From: Paludibacteraceae bacterium
GTDB lineage: Bacteria > Bacteroidota > Bacteroidia > Bacteroidales > Paludibacteraceae
Reading direction: 5' to 3'
DNA length: 64,000 bases
Assembly: GCA_017384225.1 (NCBI GenBank)
Contig: JAFNUD010000006.1
Location: 26,366-90,365 of the forward strand
A program made the translations under genes and the position numbers. Under the pieces are notes generated by a model. That model did not search any database and was not told the origin of the DNA. It saw only the letters and a list, made by a program, of their open reading frames with translations. Of this stretch, positions 46,454 to 55,889 are shown piece by piece (the first letter of the stretch is position 1; the number at the start of each line of letters is the position of its first letter).

Positions 46454-47337
46454 CGATTGACCGCTCTAACACGATAGCCAGCGGCTTTGAGTTGGGCAAG
46501 CAGCCCATCCTCGCCGCCAACATAGACAGCGTTGAGTGTGATAAACGCCTTACCTTCACGAAGGTAGGGCGTTAATCTTTTTACCCATACCAGATTGCGT
46601 TGGCTGTAAATTTTATAATCGGAAAAAGAAATAGAAGTGCTGTTATCTGGACCTTTGATTTGATATGCCATATCGGTCAGACGACCATGTAGATACATCT
46701 CACGCAGTGTTCGCTCTTGGCGTACTTCCTTGTCGGGATATTCAATCACTTTAAATAGCTCTTTGCATTGCCACTCAAAGGGTTCTCGATCAAAGAGCAT
46801 GTACATGGTTTCGCCTATATCATCAAGCCCATATACGGGAATATCTGATTGTGATGCCACTTTCTCAAAGAATGTTTCCATGGAGCGATCTTCATCGTAT
46901 TGGAGCCACTTTTTCATCAATTCGTCACGCATCATCTCTGTTAAGTAGGAGGGTTTCATTCTTCCCAATTTCTCCATGCCCATTCCAATGTGGACACGTA
47001 GGGCTTCGTCAATCTCGTGGTATTGCTCTTCGGTATAAAAATTACGCAATTGCACCGAGTCGGGTAGGAGAGCCGCTTGGCGAAGTGCTGCAATAGCTTC
47101 GTAATCCTGCATGGCAAATTCTGTAATGACCTTATTACATGCGCTATAGCATTTGAATACATTGGGAATAGTGTCCAGAAAAGTCATGTCCACCAGACGA
47201 TTGGTGGCAAGGATATACGATGGCGCTGCCGCAGAATTGCCAGAGATACGATATAGCACTTGTGCGGAGAGTGAAAAACTGCAGATTGTAAGTTGAAAAC
47301 TGAAAAGTAAGATGAGGGTACGCATAATTTCTTTCAT
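46450..47337 (-). CDS. TraB/GumN family protein
   Basis: A 295-residue exported protein with a signal peptide; translation may start at 47337 or at the ATG 12 bases downstream (MRTLILLF). The body shows TraB/GumN features: PSYILATNRLVD near the start, VITEFAMQDYEAI, PVYGLDD in the middle and FITLNAVYVGGEDGLLAQL at the end (TraB proteins usually have a GxxH and E motif here, partly altered to ATNR). Members are metal-dependent proteases or regulators of unclear substrate. The signal peptide region is encoded by a repetitive TTTTCAGTTTTCAACTTAC stretch. It is the last gene of the PBP1A operon and overlaps the amylase stop codon tail to tail. Confidence 0.85.
   Translation of the reverse strand: MKEIMRTLILLFSFQLTICSFSLSAQVLYRISGNSAAAPSYILATNRLVDMTFLDTIPNVFKCYSACNKVITEFAMQDYEAIAALRQAALLPDSVQLRNFYTEEQYHEIDEALRVHIGMGMEKLGRMKPSYLTEMMRDELMKKWLQYDEDRSMETFFEKVASQSDIPVYGLDDIGETMYMLFDREPFEWQCKELFKVIEYPDKEVRQERTLREMYLHGRLTDMAYQIKGPDNSTSISFSDYKIYSQRNLVWVKRLTPYLREGKAFITLNAVYVGGEDGLLAQLKAAGYRVRAVNR
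47269..47312 (-). repeat. Repetitive TTTTCAGTTTTCAACTTAC stretch in the TraB-family gene
   Basis: A run of related units encodes part of the signal peptide (FSFQLTICSFSL). The DNA resembles the short dispersed repeats seen in other genes of the window. Confidence 0.35.
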
Positions 47338-47384
47338 TTTTTTTGAGGACAGCAGCGTGCCGTCGGTTGTTAGGCACTAAGCGT

Positions 47385-49391
47385 TTATTGGAATCGGGAT
47401 ATTAGATTGTAGGCTTGATATATTCCCAATTCGCCAGCCTTGCTCAAATCGGAAATACCTTTTTCTATTTCTTGAATATAGATATAGGTTAAGCCACGAT
47501 TGAAATAGGCTTCTGCAAAGTCGGAGTCGGCAGCAATAGCCTGAGTATAATAAGAGATTGCAGCATGGAAGTCCTGCTGAATACAAAGCATGTTTGCTTT
47601 GTTGTAGTAAGCAAACGAAAAATCTGGCTGATGATGAATCACATAATCATAGTCACGCATCATAATCTCGAAATCAGCACTTTCGATTTTTTCACCCATT
47701 GCGCGTTTATATTCGAGCAATTTGTATCGCCAATTAGCACGACAGAAAAATGCAAAATATAATTTATCGTCCATGATTATTGCACGGGTTATATCATCAA
47801 TAGCCGATGAATAGTCTTGTACCAACGAAAATTCGAATGCACGTGCGATAAGTAGATGAGGTAGTGAGGCGATGGGGGAATTTGCTGATGACGCCAGTTG
47901 GTCAATTTGGTTAGAAAGACGATTGATTTGCGCAAAATGCAAATTCACCATATCAGCTGTTAGGGTGATTTCTTGTGTGGTGAAATGTAATGCTGCTGGT
48001 AGATACCTGCTACGATTATAAATGTCAATTGCTACATGCGAATAATTGGTTTGGCGCAAAGATGTGGCATCGTCATTGCTGGTATAGTAGGATAGGGATA
48101 TATTGGGTTCGTTCACCACATCTGCGTAGCGTTTTTGCACAGCACCACGTGTGTCACTTTCATATTTATTTTCTTCTTCATTGCTTTCTTGATTTTGTGC
48201 TGCGAGGGTAGAAAATTCGTTGCGCTTATCTCGCTTTTGTGGTTGTGAATCAGCGACTTGCATATTTGTTTGCAAGGATTGTATGCTATCTTTCTTTTGC
48301 TCCAAATCATATGCTTGTTGGCGCAATTCGAATGCTGCTTTGCCATTTCCCAATGAGGTTTCTGCTTGTGCTGCTAAATAGTACGCAGGTAGGAAGTAGG
48401 GATAGCGCTGTATGATGGTTTGGAAATCTTTTCGGGCATCTTCCCATTGGCGAAGTTGTAGCTGTACCATCCCACGTTGGTAGTATATTTCTACTTGTGA
48501 GGGGTCAATAGACAAGGCTTGTGAGAAGTCTTCTAATGCGCGGTTGTAGTCTCCTAATTCTTGACGGAGTACGCCCCGATTATAATAGCATTGCGCATTA
48601 CGAGGAGATAGCGATACGGCTTTATCGTAGTCTGCCAATGCACCACGATAGTTATGCATGCGGTAGTAGATGATACCGCGATTGATATAATCGCCTGCCC
48701 ATTTACTACCATGCTCAATAGATTGGTTGAGAGATTGTAGTGCTTCCGTTTCTTGATCAAGCATCAACTGTACCAATCCCAAAGCTGACCAGTTGGCAGG
48801 GTTTTGCGAATCATATGCAGTGGCATATTCAAAAGATTGCAGTGCACAGATCGTATCGGCACTTCGCAAGCAGATTGTTCCTTTCTCAAAGTGTAATGCG
48901 GCGGATTTTGGTTCGCGATTTAGCAGATGATTGATATCACTCAATGCCAATTCGTATAGCTTTTGCTCTGCTCTTACATCTGCTCGTTGAGCAATATAGG
49001 TCTTGTTTTCAGGAGCAAAAATTAGTGCTTCGCTGAAATCTTTTTCTGCCTTTTCCAGTTGGTTGGTTTGTCGATAAATAAATCCGCGTGTATAGTAAGC
49101 CCCAGGTTGAAAAGGATTGCGCTCAATAGCAGCATTGCAGTCTTGCTCCGCACCGGTATAATCGCCCAATTGAATCTTTGCTATAGCACGAAGCAGATAG
49201 GGCTCGCTTAGATAAGGCTTGAGTTTGATAACCTGATTAAAATATTGAATGCTCAATACATAATCATCGAAATATAGCGCATTTCTACCTATAGCTGTGA
49301 TACGATCGGTGTTTAGCTGTGCATGGATACCACCAAAAGTAAGAATCCATGAGCAAAAACAGAATAGTATGCAGCGAAGTGAAATTTTCAT
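47385..49391 (-). CDS. Exported tetratricopeptide-repeat protein
   Basis: About 668 residues: a signal peptide (start at ATG 49391, or 9 bases upstream), then nine or more TPR units from about residue 35 to 360 (for example PYLLRAIAKIQLGDYTGAEQ and CYYNRGVLRQELGDYNRALEDF). A charged linker (about 375-420) and a second block of TPR-like units to the C-terminus (ACAAYYNKANML type; FAEAYFNRGLTYIYIQE) follow. TPR arrays bind other proteins; no catalytic motif is present. It lies 38 bases after PBP1A in the same operon, so a role near the cell wall or outer membrane is plausible. Confidence 0.85.
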   Translation of the reverse strand: MKISLRCILFCFCSWILTFGGIHAQLNTDRITAIGRNALYFDDYVLSIQYFNQVIKLKPYLSEPYLLRAIAKIQLGDYTGAEQDCNAAIERNPFQPGAYYTRGFIYRQTNQLEKAEKDFSEALIFAPENKTYIAQRADVRAEQKLYELALSDINHLLNREPKSAALHFEKGTICLRSADTICALQSFEYATAYDSQNPANWSALGLVQLMLDQETEALQSLNQSIEHGSKWAGDYINRGIIYYRMHNYRGALADYDKAVSLSPRNAQCYYNRGVLRQELGDYNRALEDFSQALSIDPSQVEIYYQRGMVQLQLRQWEDARKDFQTIIQRYPYFLPAYYLAAQAETSLGNGKAAFELRQQAYDLEQKKDSIQSLQTNMQVADSQPQKRDKRNEFSTLAAQNQESNEEENKYESDTRGAVQKRYADVVNEPNISLSYYTSNDDATSLRQTNYSHVAIDIYNRSRYLPAALHFTTQEITLTADMVNLHFAQINRLSNQIDQLASSANSPIASLPHLLIARAFEFSLVQDYSSAIDDITRAIIMDDKLYFAFFCRANWRYKLLEYKRAMGEKIESADFEIMMRDYDYVIHHQPDFSFAYYNKANMLCIQQDFHAAISYYTQAIAADSDFAEAYFNRGLTYIYIQEIEKGISDLSKAGELGIYQAYNLISRFQ

Positions 49392-49429
49392 TTCTAACAT
49401 CTAACAACGCAGTGGTCTAATATCGCTAT

Positions 49430-51721
49430 TTACTTGCATCCTGCTTCTGGGTCAAACCACTCGGGAACATCAAATTGCTCTTCGGGATGATACCCCAATG
49501 TGGTGTCTCCGTATACTTTTTGCATATATATAGCCCAAATAGGTAATGCCATGTTGGCTCCTTGTCCTGCATTCATGTTGTCAAAGTGAATGGATCTGTC
49601 TTCGCCTCCAACCCATACGCCGCTCACTAGCGATGGCGTAAAGCCCACAAACCAACCGTCGGAGTGGTTTTGCGAAGTTCCAGTCTTACCTCCCATTGGC
49701 ATTTTCAGTCCGTAGCGGTAGCGGGCGCGTACTCCCGTACCTTGCTCCATGACATTGCACAGCATATGTATCATCTTGTAGGAAGTGGTCTCGCTGATGA
49801 TTTCATATGTTTTAGGAGTGAAAGTGGCTAAGAGATTGCCACTATTATCTTCGATTCGAGTTACATAGAGAGGTTCTACTCGAATACCCTTGTTGGGGAA
49901 GGTGGTGTAGGCATCTACCATTTCTTTCACGCTCACCTCGCAAGGACCAAGGCACAAACTAACGACAGGATCCAATTGTCCCTCAATACCAAACGAACGC
50001 ATCAGTCTTACCAATTGTTCTGGAGTAAACAGCGACATTAGATAGGCTGTAATCCAGTTGCTAGATTTTTCTAACCCCCAACTGAGAGTTACCATTTCGC
50101 CTTGGTTTTGGAAATGGTCATCTCTTGGTGTCCATGCTACGCCGTTCCCATCAATTAGCGTGATGGAATCATTGACCGTGCTATCGCATGGCCACATACC
50201 CTCGTCCATAGCCAAAGTGAAAAGATATGGCTTAATCGTAGAACCTACTTGACGACGACCTGTAGTTACCATATCGTATTGGAAATGCGTGAAGTTAGGA
50301 CCGCCTACATATGCTTTCACTGCCCCCGAATGAGATTCCATGGACATGAATCCACAACGCAAGAAATGTTTGTTCCATCGGATAGAGTCCAACGGACTCA
50401 TTAACGTGTCAATTAGTCCATCGTATGAGAAGACACGCATACTGACTGGAGTATTGAAGACGTTGCGAATCTCTGTTTCGCTCATTCCTTGTTTTTTCAG
50501 TGCACGATAGCGATCGGTTTGTCGCATAGAGCGATTCATAATACCATCAATCTCCTCTTGGCTGAGGTCTTGAGAGAATGGCGCATAACTCTTCTTGCTC
50601 TTCTCGCGGAAGAAACTCTTTTGCAAGGATTGTATATGTTCGTTCACAGCCTCCTCGGCGTATTGTTGCATACGTGAGTCAATTGTAGTATAAATGCGCA
50701 AACCATCGTGGTAGAGATCATATGGTGTGCCGTCAGGCTTGTGGTTTTTGTTGCAGAAACCGTAGAGCGGATTCTCATCCCATAGGCGTCTGTCAATATC
50801 GTATTGCACTTTGTTCCATTCTGGATAATTGCTGCGTTTAGGCTCTTTTGCTGTCAGTATTTGTCGTAGGTATTCTCGGAAATAGGGCGCCAATCCTTGC
50901 TTGTGGTCCACCGATTGGTATTTGAGTTCAATAGGCAATGTCTTCAGCGAATCACATACTTCTTGTGTAATGTAGTTGTACTTGCACATTTGGTCAAGTA
51001 CCGTATTTCGACGGTTGAGTGCACGTTCTGGACGACGGCGAGGATTGTACATTGATGGATTTTTACACATACCTACCAGCATTGCAGCTTCTTCTTGCTT
51101 CAACTCTGCAGGCGTTGTGCTAAAATATACTTGTGCTGCAGATTTGATACCTACAGCGTTGTATAAGAAATCAAATTGGTTGAGATACATGGTTAGTATC
51201 TCTTCTTTGGAGTATAGCCGTTCTAATTTGGTGGCAATCACCCATTCAATAGGCTTTTGCAAGGCTCGCTCAAAGATGTTGTTTGCACGGGGCGACCACA
51301 ATTGCTTTGCCAACTGCTGCGTGATGGTACTACCTCCACCCGCTCTACCGAGTTTCATCACAGCGCGCATCAATGATTTGAGATCTACGCCAGTGTGATC
51401 GTAGTAGCGTACATCTTCTGTAGCAATCAGAGCGTTTATCATGTTGGGCGAAATGTCGGTATAATTGACACCCACACGGTTCTCTTGCTTATAATAACGT
51501 CCCAAAAGTTGCATATCCGACGATATGACTTCGGTCGCGAACTTGTTTTTAGGGTTTTGTAATTCATCTAATGGAGGTAAATACCCAAGCCAACCTTGTG
51601 TGATCAACCAGAAGATAAGTACAATGCCTAAAACGCCTGCACTAAAAAGACTCCAAAAACAGATCAAAAATTGCTTTTTAAATCTCACTCTTGTGTCTTT
51701 ATTCAATGTTTTATTCTCCAT
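49430..51721 (-). CDS. Penicillin-binding protein 1A (class A, bifunctional)
   Basis: A 763-residue inner-membrane enzyme that polymerises and cross-links peptidoglycan. It has a short cytoplasmic part and one membrane helix (about 15-40), then a GT51 glycosyltransferase domain (about 60-235) with ATEDVRYYDHTGVD and GGGSTITQQLAKQLW. The transpeptidase domain has the three motifs in order: SxxK in GSTIKPYLF, SxN in KSSNWITAY and KTGT in GGKTGTSQNHSDGWF. ATG 51721 (ENKTLNKD) is preferred; an in-frame ATG 15 bases earlier is possible. It heads a minus-strand operon with the TPR and TraB-family genes. Confidence 0.95.
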   Translation of the reverse strand: MENKTLNKDTRVRFKKQFLICFWSLFSAGVLGIVLIFWLITQGWLGYLPPLDELQNPKNKFATEVISSDMQLLGRYYKQENRVGVNYTDISPNMINALIATEDVRYYDHTGVDLKSLMRAVMKLGRAGGGSTITQQLAKQLWSPRANNIFERALQKPIEWVIATKLERLYSKEEILTMYLNQFDFLYNAVGIKSAAQVYFSTTPAELKQEEAAMLVGMCKNPSMYNPRRRPERALNRRNTVLDQMCKYNYITQEVCDSLKTLPIELKYQSVDHKQGLAPYFREYLRQILTAKEPKRSNYPEWNKVQYDIDRRLWDENPLYGFCNKNHKPDGTPYDLYHDGLRIYTTIDSRMQQYAEEAVNEHIQSLQKSFFREKSKKSYAPFSQDLSQEEIDGIMNRSMRQTDRYRALKKQGMSETEIRNVFNTPVSMRVFSYDGLIDTLMSPLDSIRWNKHFLRCGFMSMESHSGAVKAYVGGPNFTHFQYDMVTTGRRQVGSTIKPYLFTLAMDEGMWPCDSTVNDSITLIDGNGVAWTPRDDHFQNQGEMVTLSWGLEKSSNWITAYLMSLFTPEQLVRLMRSFGIEGQLDPVVSLCLGPCEVSVKEMVDAYTTFPNKGIRVEPLYVTRIEDNSGNLLATFTPKTYEIISETTSYKMIHMLCNVMEQGTGVRARYRYGLKMPMGGKTGTSQNHSDGWFVGFTPSLVSGVWVGGEDRSIHFDNMNAGQGANMALPIWAIYMQKVYGDTTLGYHPEEQFDVPEWFDPEAGCK

Positions 51722-51805
51722 ATTGTGATGTCTCAAGATGTTTCGTTTGTATTATGCAAATTATGCGTTGTTTGATTTTTCTATACTTATTGTACAGTTT
51801 TGCTG

Positions 51806-51837
51806 CAAAGGTACTACTTTTTTTTTATTAAAACAAG
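51806..51837 (-). promoter_or_regulatory. Promoter of the PBP1A operon
   Basis: On the minus strand: CTTG (51837-51834), 20 bases, TACCTTTG (51813-51806). Confidence 0.7.
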
Positions 51838-51993
51838 TATTCGCCTCTTTTTTTTATCTAATACAATATTCGACTGCTATCTTCAGGGTCTCTTCAGGGT
51901 ATCTTCAAGGTAAAAAAATACAGCAAAATTGATGAAAATAAACTAAAAATACCTTAATAGTTTTTCTTTACTACACAAAAAAAGACTTGTATG

Positions 51994-52025
51994 TTTGTTT
52001 ATATGAAAAAAAAGCAGTAATTTTG
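51994..52025 (+). promoter_or_regulatory. Promoter of the TerB-like gene
   Basis: TTTG (51994-51997), 20 bases, TAATTTTG (52018-52025). Confidence 0.65.
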
Positions 52026-52098
52026 CGGGCTAAAAATAGTTGCAAAATAAAAGAACTGATATTTCATCGCTCCTAAGGGTAACATGTGAAAAACCGTT

Positions 52099-53511
52099 AT
52101 GCGTCATAAACAACGAATAGCCATATCACGACTAATCTCCGATCTCATCAAGTCGGATGAAGTGATTTCTCGCGAAGAAATCGCTGCATACAACAAGATT
52201 ATTCGTTCTTTCGACATCTCTCCAGAGGAGTTGTTCGAGGCACAGCAACTGACTTTTGAAGATGCAATACAGTTTCTTCACTATATGTCGCGAGAAGAAC
52301 AGCAACGCCTATATGCCACGCTTTCTACAGCTGCAGCTGCAGGGTATGGTTGTGTAGCCAAAGAAGCCCTGTTGCTGTTGGCTATTTCTGCGTGCCTCAA
52401 TGATAAGACCGACAAATATACGCTCCTGACTACAGAAACAAAAGGCTATCGCACGGATGACAAATACGTTATCTACATCGAAAGCGATTACATGCCAGTT
52501 ATCAATGAAGAGATACAAGCGAACTATGATACCATTGCCAATCTGCTGCAATTGTGGAACTTCGAATTTATCTATATACCCAAACTCTCGCAAACATTTC
52601 GCGATATGGATAGAGCGTATCTATATGATATACTGCGCTATATGAATCCAAGGCTGTCTGAGGAGTTGCTGGATAGTCTATACGAACGACTCACACAATT
52701 CACTACCGAGAGTTATACACGAGACTATTTAGCCGCGACAAGCAAAAAAGACTATTTTTACGATATAGAACCCTCATTGCTAATGAATATAGGCGTCTCA
52801 CTTCTTCCGCCTGCTACAGCATCTCAACGTGAACGTTTTTGCGTGAATATGCTTGCTATCCGATTGGAGAATGAGACCAATAGCGTGCTCAAGGAGATAC
52901 ATCGTATTATCGATAACTACGAGAACCTGATATCAGAACCAGAATATCATCGTCCCAAACGAATAAAAGGCTTGTTTCGCTATCACGGGTTCTATAAGCA
53001 ATTGTTTGACTTTTTAGCACGTCATCATACCAATGGTGAGGAGAATAGCATACGCATAGATATTCCAGCTCGACGTATTTGGATGCACAACATGGAAATA
53101 CCGATGAGTGCGACGCAATTAGCAACTTATGTATTTATTTTGCATCAAACGTTTTGTACGCATCACTGTGGGTTGATCAAGGCTGGGCAGAGTCGTCCTT
53201 TGACCGACAAAGAGGTGAAGCGGCTTGGAGAAACATACCGCGCGATATGTAATCTATTTCGTGATACTCCTATTGTTGGTGAACGTTCGTATATGGAGGA
53301 GGTGACCAATATACGTGGCTATATAGCGCGCGTGAGAACATTGATAGAGAATCTAATCAATGCAGATGACATCACCTACTATTATCCCAAAGATTCTTTA
53401 GATAAGAGTATGTATCATGTGACGATTGATCCCATGAAAATTCATATTCAAGATTTAGGCAAAGAGTACCTGTTTGCAGATTATCCGATTTGGAAAATAA
53501 TAAACAATTAA
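52099..53511 (+). CDS. TerB-like domain protein of unknown function
   Basis: 470 residues with no signal peptide or membrane segment, so probably cytoplasmic. The first 100 residues are helical and resemble a TerB-type domain (AISRLISDLIKSDEVISREE, then AKEALLLLAISACL), a fold found in tellurite-resistance and metal or phage-response proteins. The rest (about 110-470) is a long domain with no recognised family; about 300-360 contains IRIDIPARRIWMHN, and the end is a short beta region. It precedes the tryptophanase-like gene by 15 bases and may be cotranscribed with it. The domain call is a family resemblance only. Confidence 0.6.
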   Translation: MRHKQRIAISRLISDLIKSDEVISREEIAAYNKIIRSFDISPEELFEAQQLTFEDAIQFLHYMSREEQQRLYATLSTAAAAGYGCVAKEALLLLAISACLNDKTDKYTLLTTETKGYRTDDKYVIYIESDYMPVINEEIQANYDTIANLLQLWNFEFIYIPKLSQTFRDMDRAYLYDILRYMNPRLSEELLDSLYERLTQFTTESYTRDYLAATSKKDYFYDIEPSLLMNIGVSLLPPATASQRERFCVNMLAIRLENETNSVLKEIHRIIDNYENLISEPEYHRPKRIKGLFRYHGFYKQLFDFLARHHTNGEENSIRIDIPARRIWMHNMEIPMSATQLATYVFILHQTFCTHHCGLIKAGQSRPLTDKEVKRLGETYRAICNLFRDTPIVGERSYMEEVTNIRGYIARVRTLIENLINADDITYYYPKDSLDKSMYHVTIDPMKIHIQDLGKEYLFADYPIWKIINN

Positions 53512-53526
53512 AAATATACAATTATT

Positions 53527-54975
53527 ATGTCTGTTCGTTTTTATAAGCCCGAGAACCAAGTACCCTTAGAGATGCACAAGGTACGTGTAGTACAAAAAAT
53601 CAATTTGTTGCCCGTAGAAGATCGTTTGCGCGCTATTCAGAAAGCGGGAAATAATACTTTTTTGCTTCAAAACAAGGATATTTATTTGGATATGCTCACC
53701 GATTCAGGTGTGAATGCGATGTCTGACCGACAAACAGCAGCGATGCACACTGCTGATGATTCGTATGCAGGTAGCGAAACCTTCAATCGCCTGAAAGTGG
53801 CATTGAAAGAGGTGTTTGGTACTGACCAAGTACTACCCGCACATCAAGGTCGTGCGTGCGAGAATATTTTGGCAGAACGTTTCGTCAAACCAGGTATGGT
53901 GGCTCTAATGAATTTCCACTTTACTACAACCAAGGCACATGTGACCCGTTGTGGCGGTGAAGTGATCGAATTGATTCAGAAAAAAGGTCTTGTACCGCAA
54001 AGCGATGATCCATTTAAGGGTGATATTGACTTAAATGCTCTCAAAAATACGATTCGCGAATATGGTCCTGAAAAAGTGGCATTTGTGCGTATTGAGGCAG
54101 GTACTAACCTCATTGGCGGTCAACCAGTTAGTTTGGAGAATATGCTCGCCGTAGCTGATATCTGCCATGATTTTGGTGTGCCAAGTATCCTTGATGCTTC
54201 GCTCCTCCAAGACAATATCTACTTCATGAAAACACGCGAGGCACAATGCAAATACATGACTCCTAAAGAGATCTACCACCTGCTCGCAGGCAAGATGGAT
54301 ATCATCTATTTCTCTGCTCGTAAACTTGGTTTCGCTCGCGGTGGCGCTATCATTAGCCACAATACCGAACTCATCAAGAGTATGATGGAGTACATTCCGC
54401 TCTACGAGGGCTTCCTTACTTATGGAGGTATTGATGTGCGCTCTATTGAGGCTATGGCAGAAGGATTGTATGAATCGCTTGACATGGACTACTTAAGTCA
54501 TGGACCTGAGTTTATCAATTATTTGGTAAATGAATTAGATGCTTATGGTGTACCTGTAATCAAACCTGCAGGTGGATTGGGTGCACACTTGGATTGTCAA
54601 GGATTTGTGCCAGATATGCCTCATGATCAATATCCTGCAGCGGCGGTTGCTACTGCACTTTATATTGCGGGTGGTATTCGTGGTATGGAGCGTGGTACAT
54701 TGTCAGAGCAACGCGAACCTGATGGTACAGAACGTTTCTCGGAGCTGGAGTTGATGCGATTGGCAGTTCCGCGTCGTGTATATACACTTTCGCAAATAAA
54801 ATACGTGGCAGATCGTGTAAAATGGGTGTGGGACAACCGACATTTGATAGGAGGATTAAAATGGGTAGAAGAGCCTAATGTGTTGCGTTTCTTCTTTGGA
54901 CGATTGAAGGAAATAGGGCATTGGCAAGAAGAATTAGTGGCAAAATTCAAAGAAGATTTTGGCGATAGTTTGTAA
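53527..54975 (+). CDS. Divergent tryptophanase/tyrosine phenol-lyase family protein (PLP-dependent)
   Basis: A 482-residue fold-type I PLP enzyme of the beta-eliminating lyase family, which splits tryptophan or tyrosine to indole or phenol, pyruvate and ammonia. Family landmarks are LTDSGVNAMSDRQ (57-69), PAHQGRACENIL, FKGDIDL, GGQPVSL and, near the end, MRLAVPRRVYT with the carboxylate-binding Arg. The PLP lysine is probably K266 in FSARKLGFARGG, where known enzymes have SAKKD or SGKKD. Asp223 (ILDASLL) that binds the pyridine ring is kept. The Arg normally three residues later, needed near PLP, is Leu226 here. Substrate specificity therefore cannot be assumed to be tryptophan. Confidence 0.8.
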   Translation: MSVRFYKPENQVPLEMHKVRVVQKINLLPVEDRLRAIQKAGNNTFLLQNKDIYLDMLTDSGVNAMSDRQTAAMHTADDSYAGSETFNRLKVALKEVFGTDQVLPAHQGRACENILAERFVKPGMVALMNFHFTTTKAHVTRCGGEVIELIQKKGLVPQSDDPFKGDIDLNALKNTIREYGPEKVAFVRIEAGTNLIGGQPVSLENMLAVADICHDFGVPSILDASLLQDNIYFMKTREAQCKYMTPKEIYHLLAGKMDIIYFSARKLGFARGGAIISHNTELIKSMMEYIPLYEGFLTYGGIDVRSIEAMAEGLYESLDMDYLSHGPEFINYLVNELDAYGVPVIKPAGGLGAHLDCQGFVPDMPHDQYPAAAVATALYIAGGIRGMERGTLSEQREPDGTERFSELELMRLAVPRRVYTLSQIKYVADRVKWVWDNRHLIGGLKWVEEPNVLRFFFGRLKEIGHWQEELVAKFKEDFGDSL

Positions 54976-55028
54976 GCATCTCCATTCGTCCACTAATTAG
55001 ATACCTACTAGTTAGGGGGACATTATTT

Positions 55029-55092
55029 AGCAATATTGTTCTATATCTGGATTGCAATATCCTTTATTTAGCAACAATATTGCTATTTTTTT
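55029..55092 (+). terminator. Probable terminator after the tryptophanase-like gene
   Basis: AGCAATATTGTT (55029-55040) pairs exactly with AACAATATTGCT (55073-55084) across a 32-base loop, followed by eight T residues. The T run also forms the -33 box of the next promoter. Confidence 0.65.
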
Positions 55093-55120
55093 GTGCACCT
55101 TATGATTAGTGCTACCTTTG
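55090..55120 (+). promoter_or_regulatory. Promoter of the truncated ATPase gene
   Basis: TTTG (55090-55093), 19 bases, TACCTTTG (55113-55120). The in-frame upstream codons therefore overlap the promoter, so translation should begin at ATG 55178. Confidence 0.7.
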
Positions 55121-55177
55121 CACCGCTTTTTACAAGCTCGTGCCATTAAACCCAACTTAAACTATTTTTTAACGCGT

Positions 55178-55804
55178 ATGTTGTATCATTATTCTGGGTT
55201 ATCAACTCAACAAGTAATTGCAAATCGCCAACAATATGGTGAAAATCTTATCGATGGTAATCGTCTTTATTCTTTTGTCAAAAGATTTCGGCAGATTAGC
55301 GATTTCTGGTTACTACGTCTTTTGGAGATATTAGCAATCGGTACATCATTCGTGCTATTAATATTAGATATTGTATTGTATAATCTGCCGTTGGATGCAG
55401 GCTTGATTCTCTTGATTTTAATTGGGTTGATAGTATTGGTCTATTTGTTCTTTTTTATAGAAAGTTATAGGAATACATATCAATTGAAAAAGAGTCCGCA
55501 TTTTTCTCATGTGATTCGTGATGGAGAAATTAGTATTATACCTATGAAAGAAATAGTTGTGGGAGATATTGTCTTATTACAAAAAGGTGATATCGTGCCT
55601 GCAGATTCCGAATTGCAAGAAGCCAATGGTTTGGTAGTCTATGAACCGTCATTGTTAGGAAGGAGAAAATGTCGCAAAGAAGTTCTTTTGTTAGAGGACG
55701 ACAATACAACAGCTACACCCTGTAATCAGTTGTTAAAGGGAAGTCTGGTCATCGAAGGCGATGCTATCGCAGAGGTGTTTTCGGTGGGTAGTGCGCGTGG
55801 GTGA
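55178..55804 (+). CDS. Truncated P-type cation ATPase: N-terminal and actuator domains only
   Basis: 208 residues corresponding to the first quarter of a P2-type (Ca2+-like) ATPase: the cation ATPase N-terminal motif GLSTQQVIANRQQYGENLI, two membrane helices (about 48-95) and an actuator domain (VVGDIVLLQKGDIVPADSEL). The phosphorylation and nucleotide domains are absent, and the next gene starts 85 bases later. The actuator TGE(S) loop needed for dephosphorylation is replaced: where families have ESSLTGES, this reads YEPSLLGRRKC. It cannot pump ions alone. It has its own promoter, and codons show no frameshift up to the stop. It is either a decaying remnant or a small membrane protein with a new role. 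Confidence 0.75.
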   Translation: MLYHYSGLSTQQVIANRQQYGENLIDGNRLYSFVKRFRQISDFWLLRLLEILAIGTSFVLLILDIVLYNLPLDAGLILLILIGLIVLVYLFFFIESYRNTYQLKKSPHFSHVIRDGEISIIPMKEIVVGDIVLLQKGDIVPADSELQEANGLVVYEPSLLGRRKCRKEVLLLEDDNTTATPCNQLLKGSLVIEGDAIAEVFSVGSARG

Positions 55805-55849
55805 ATTGTAGCTCTGTTGTCACTTTTTTTGTAGAAATATGCGAGTGAA

Positions 55850-55881
55850 TTTGCACATTTGAAAAAAATGTTGTACCTTTG
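55850..55881 (+). promoter_or_regulatory. Promoter of kdsB
   Basis: TTTG (55850-55853), 20 bases, TACCTTTG (55874-55881). The start codon of kdsB follows only 8 bases after the -7 box, so the mRNA is probably leaderless or nearly so. Confidence 0.75.
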
Positions 55882-55889
55882 CGCTGAAT

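Larger units (their letters stand above)
51722..52098. other. Divergent intergenic region between PBP1A and the TerB-like gene
   Basis: About 377 bases without a gene. It holds the two divergent promoters (51806-51837 minus, 51994-52025 plus) and, between them at 51879-51912, three tandem copies of a unit like TCTTCAGGGTA. That repeat could be a regulator site. Nothing else was seen. Confidence 0.6.
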
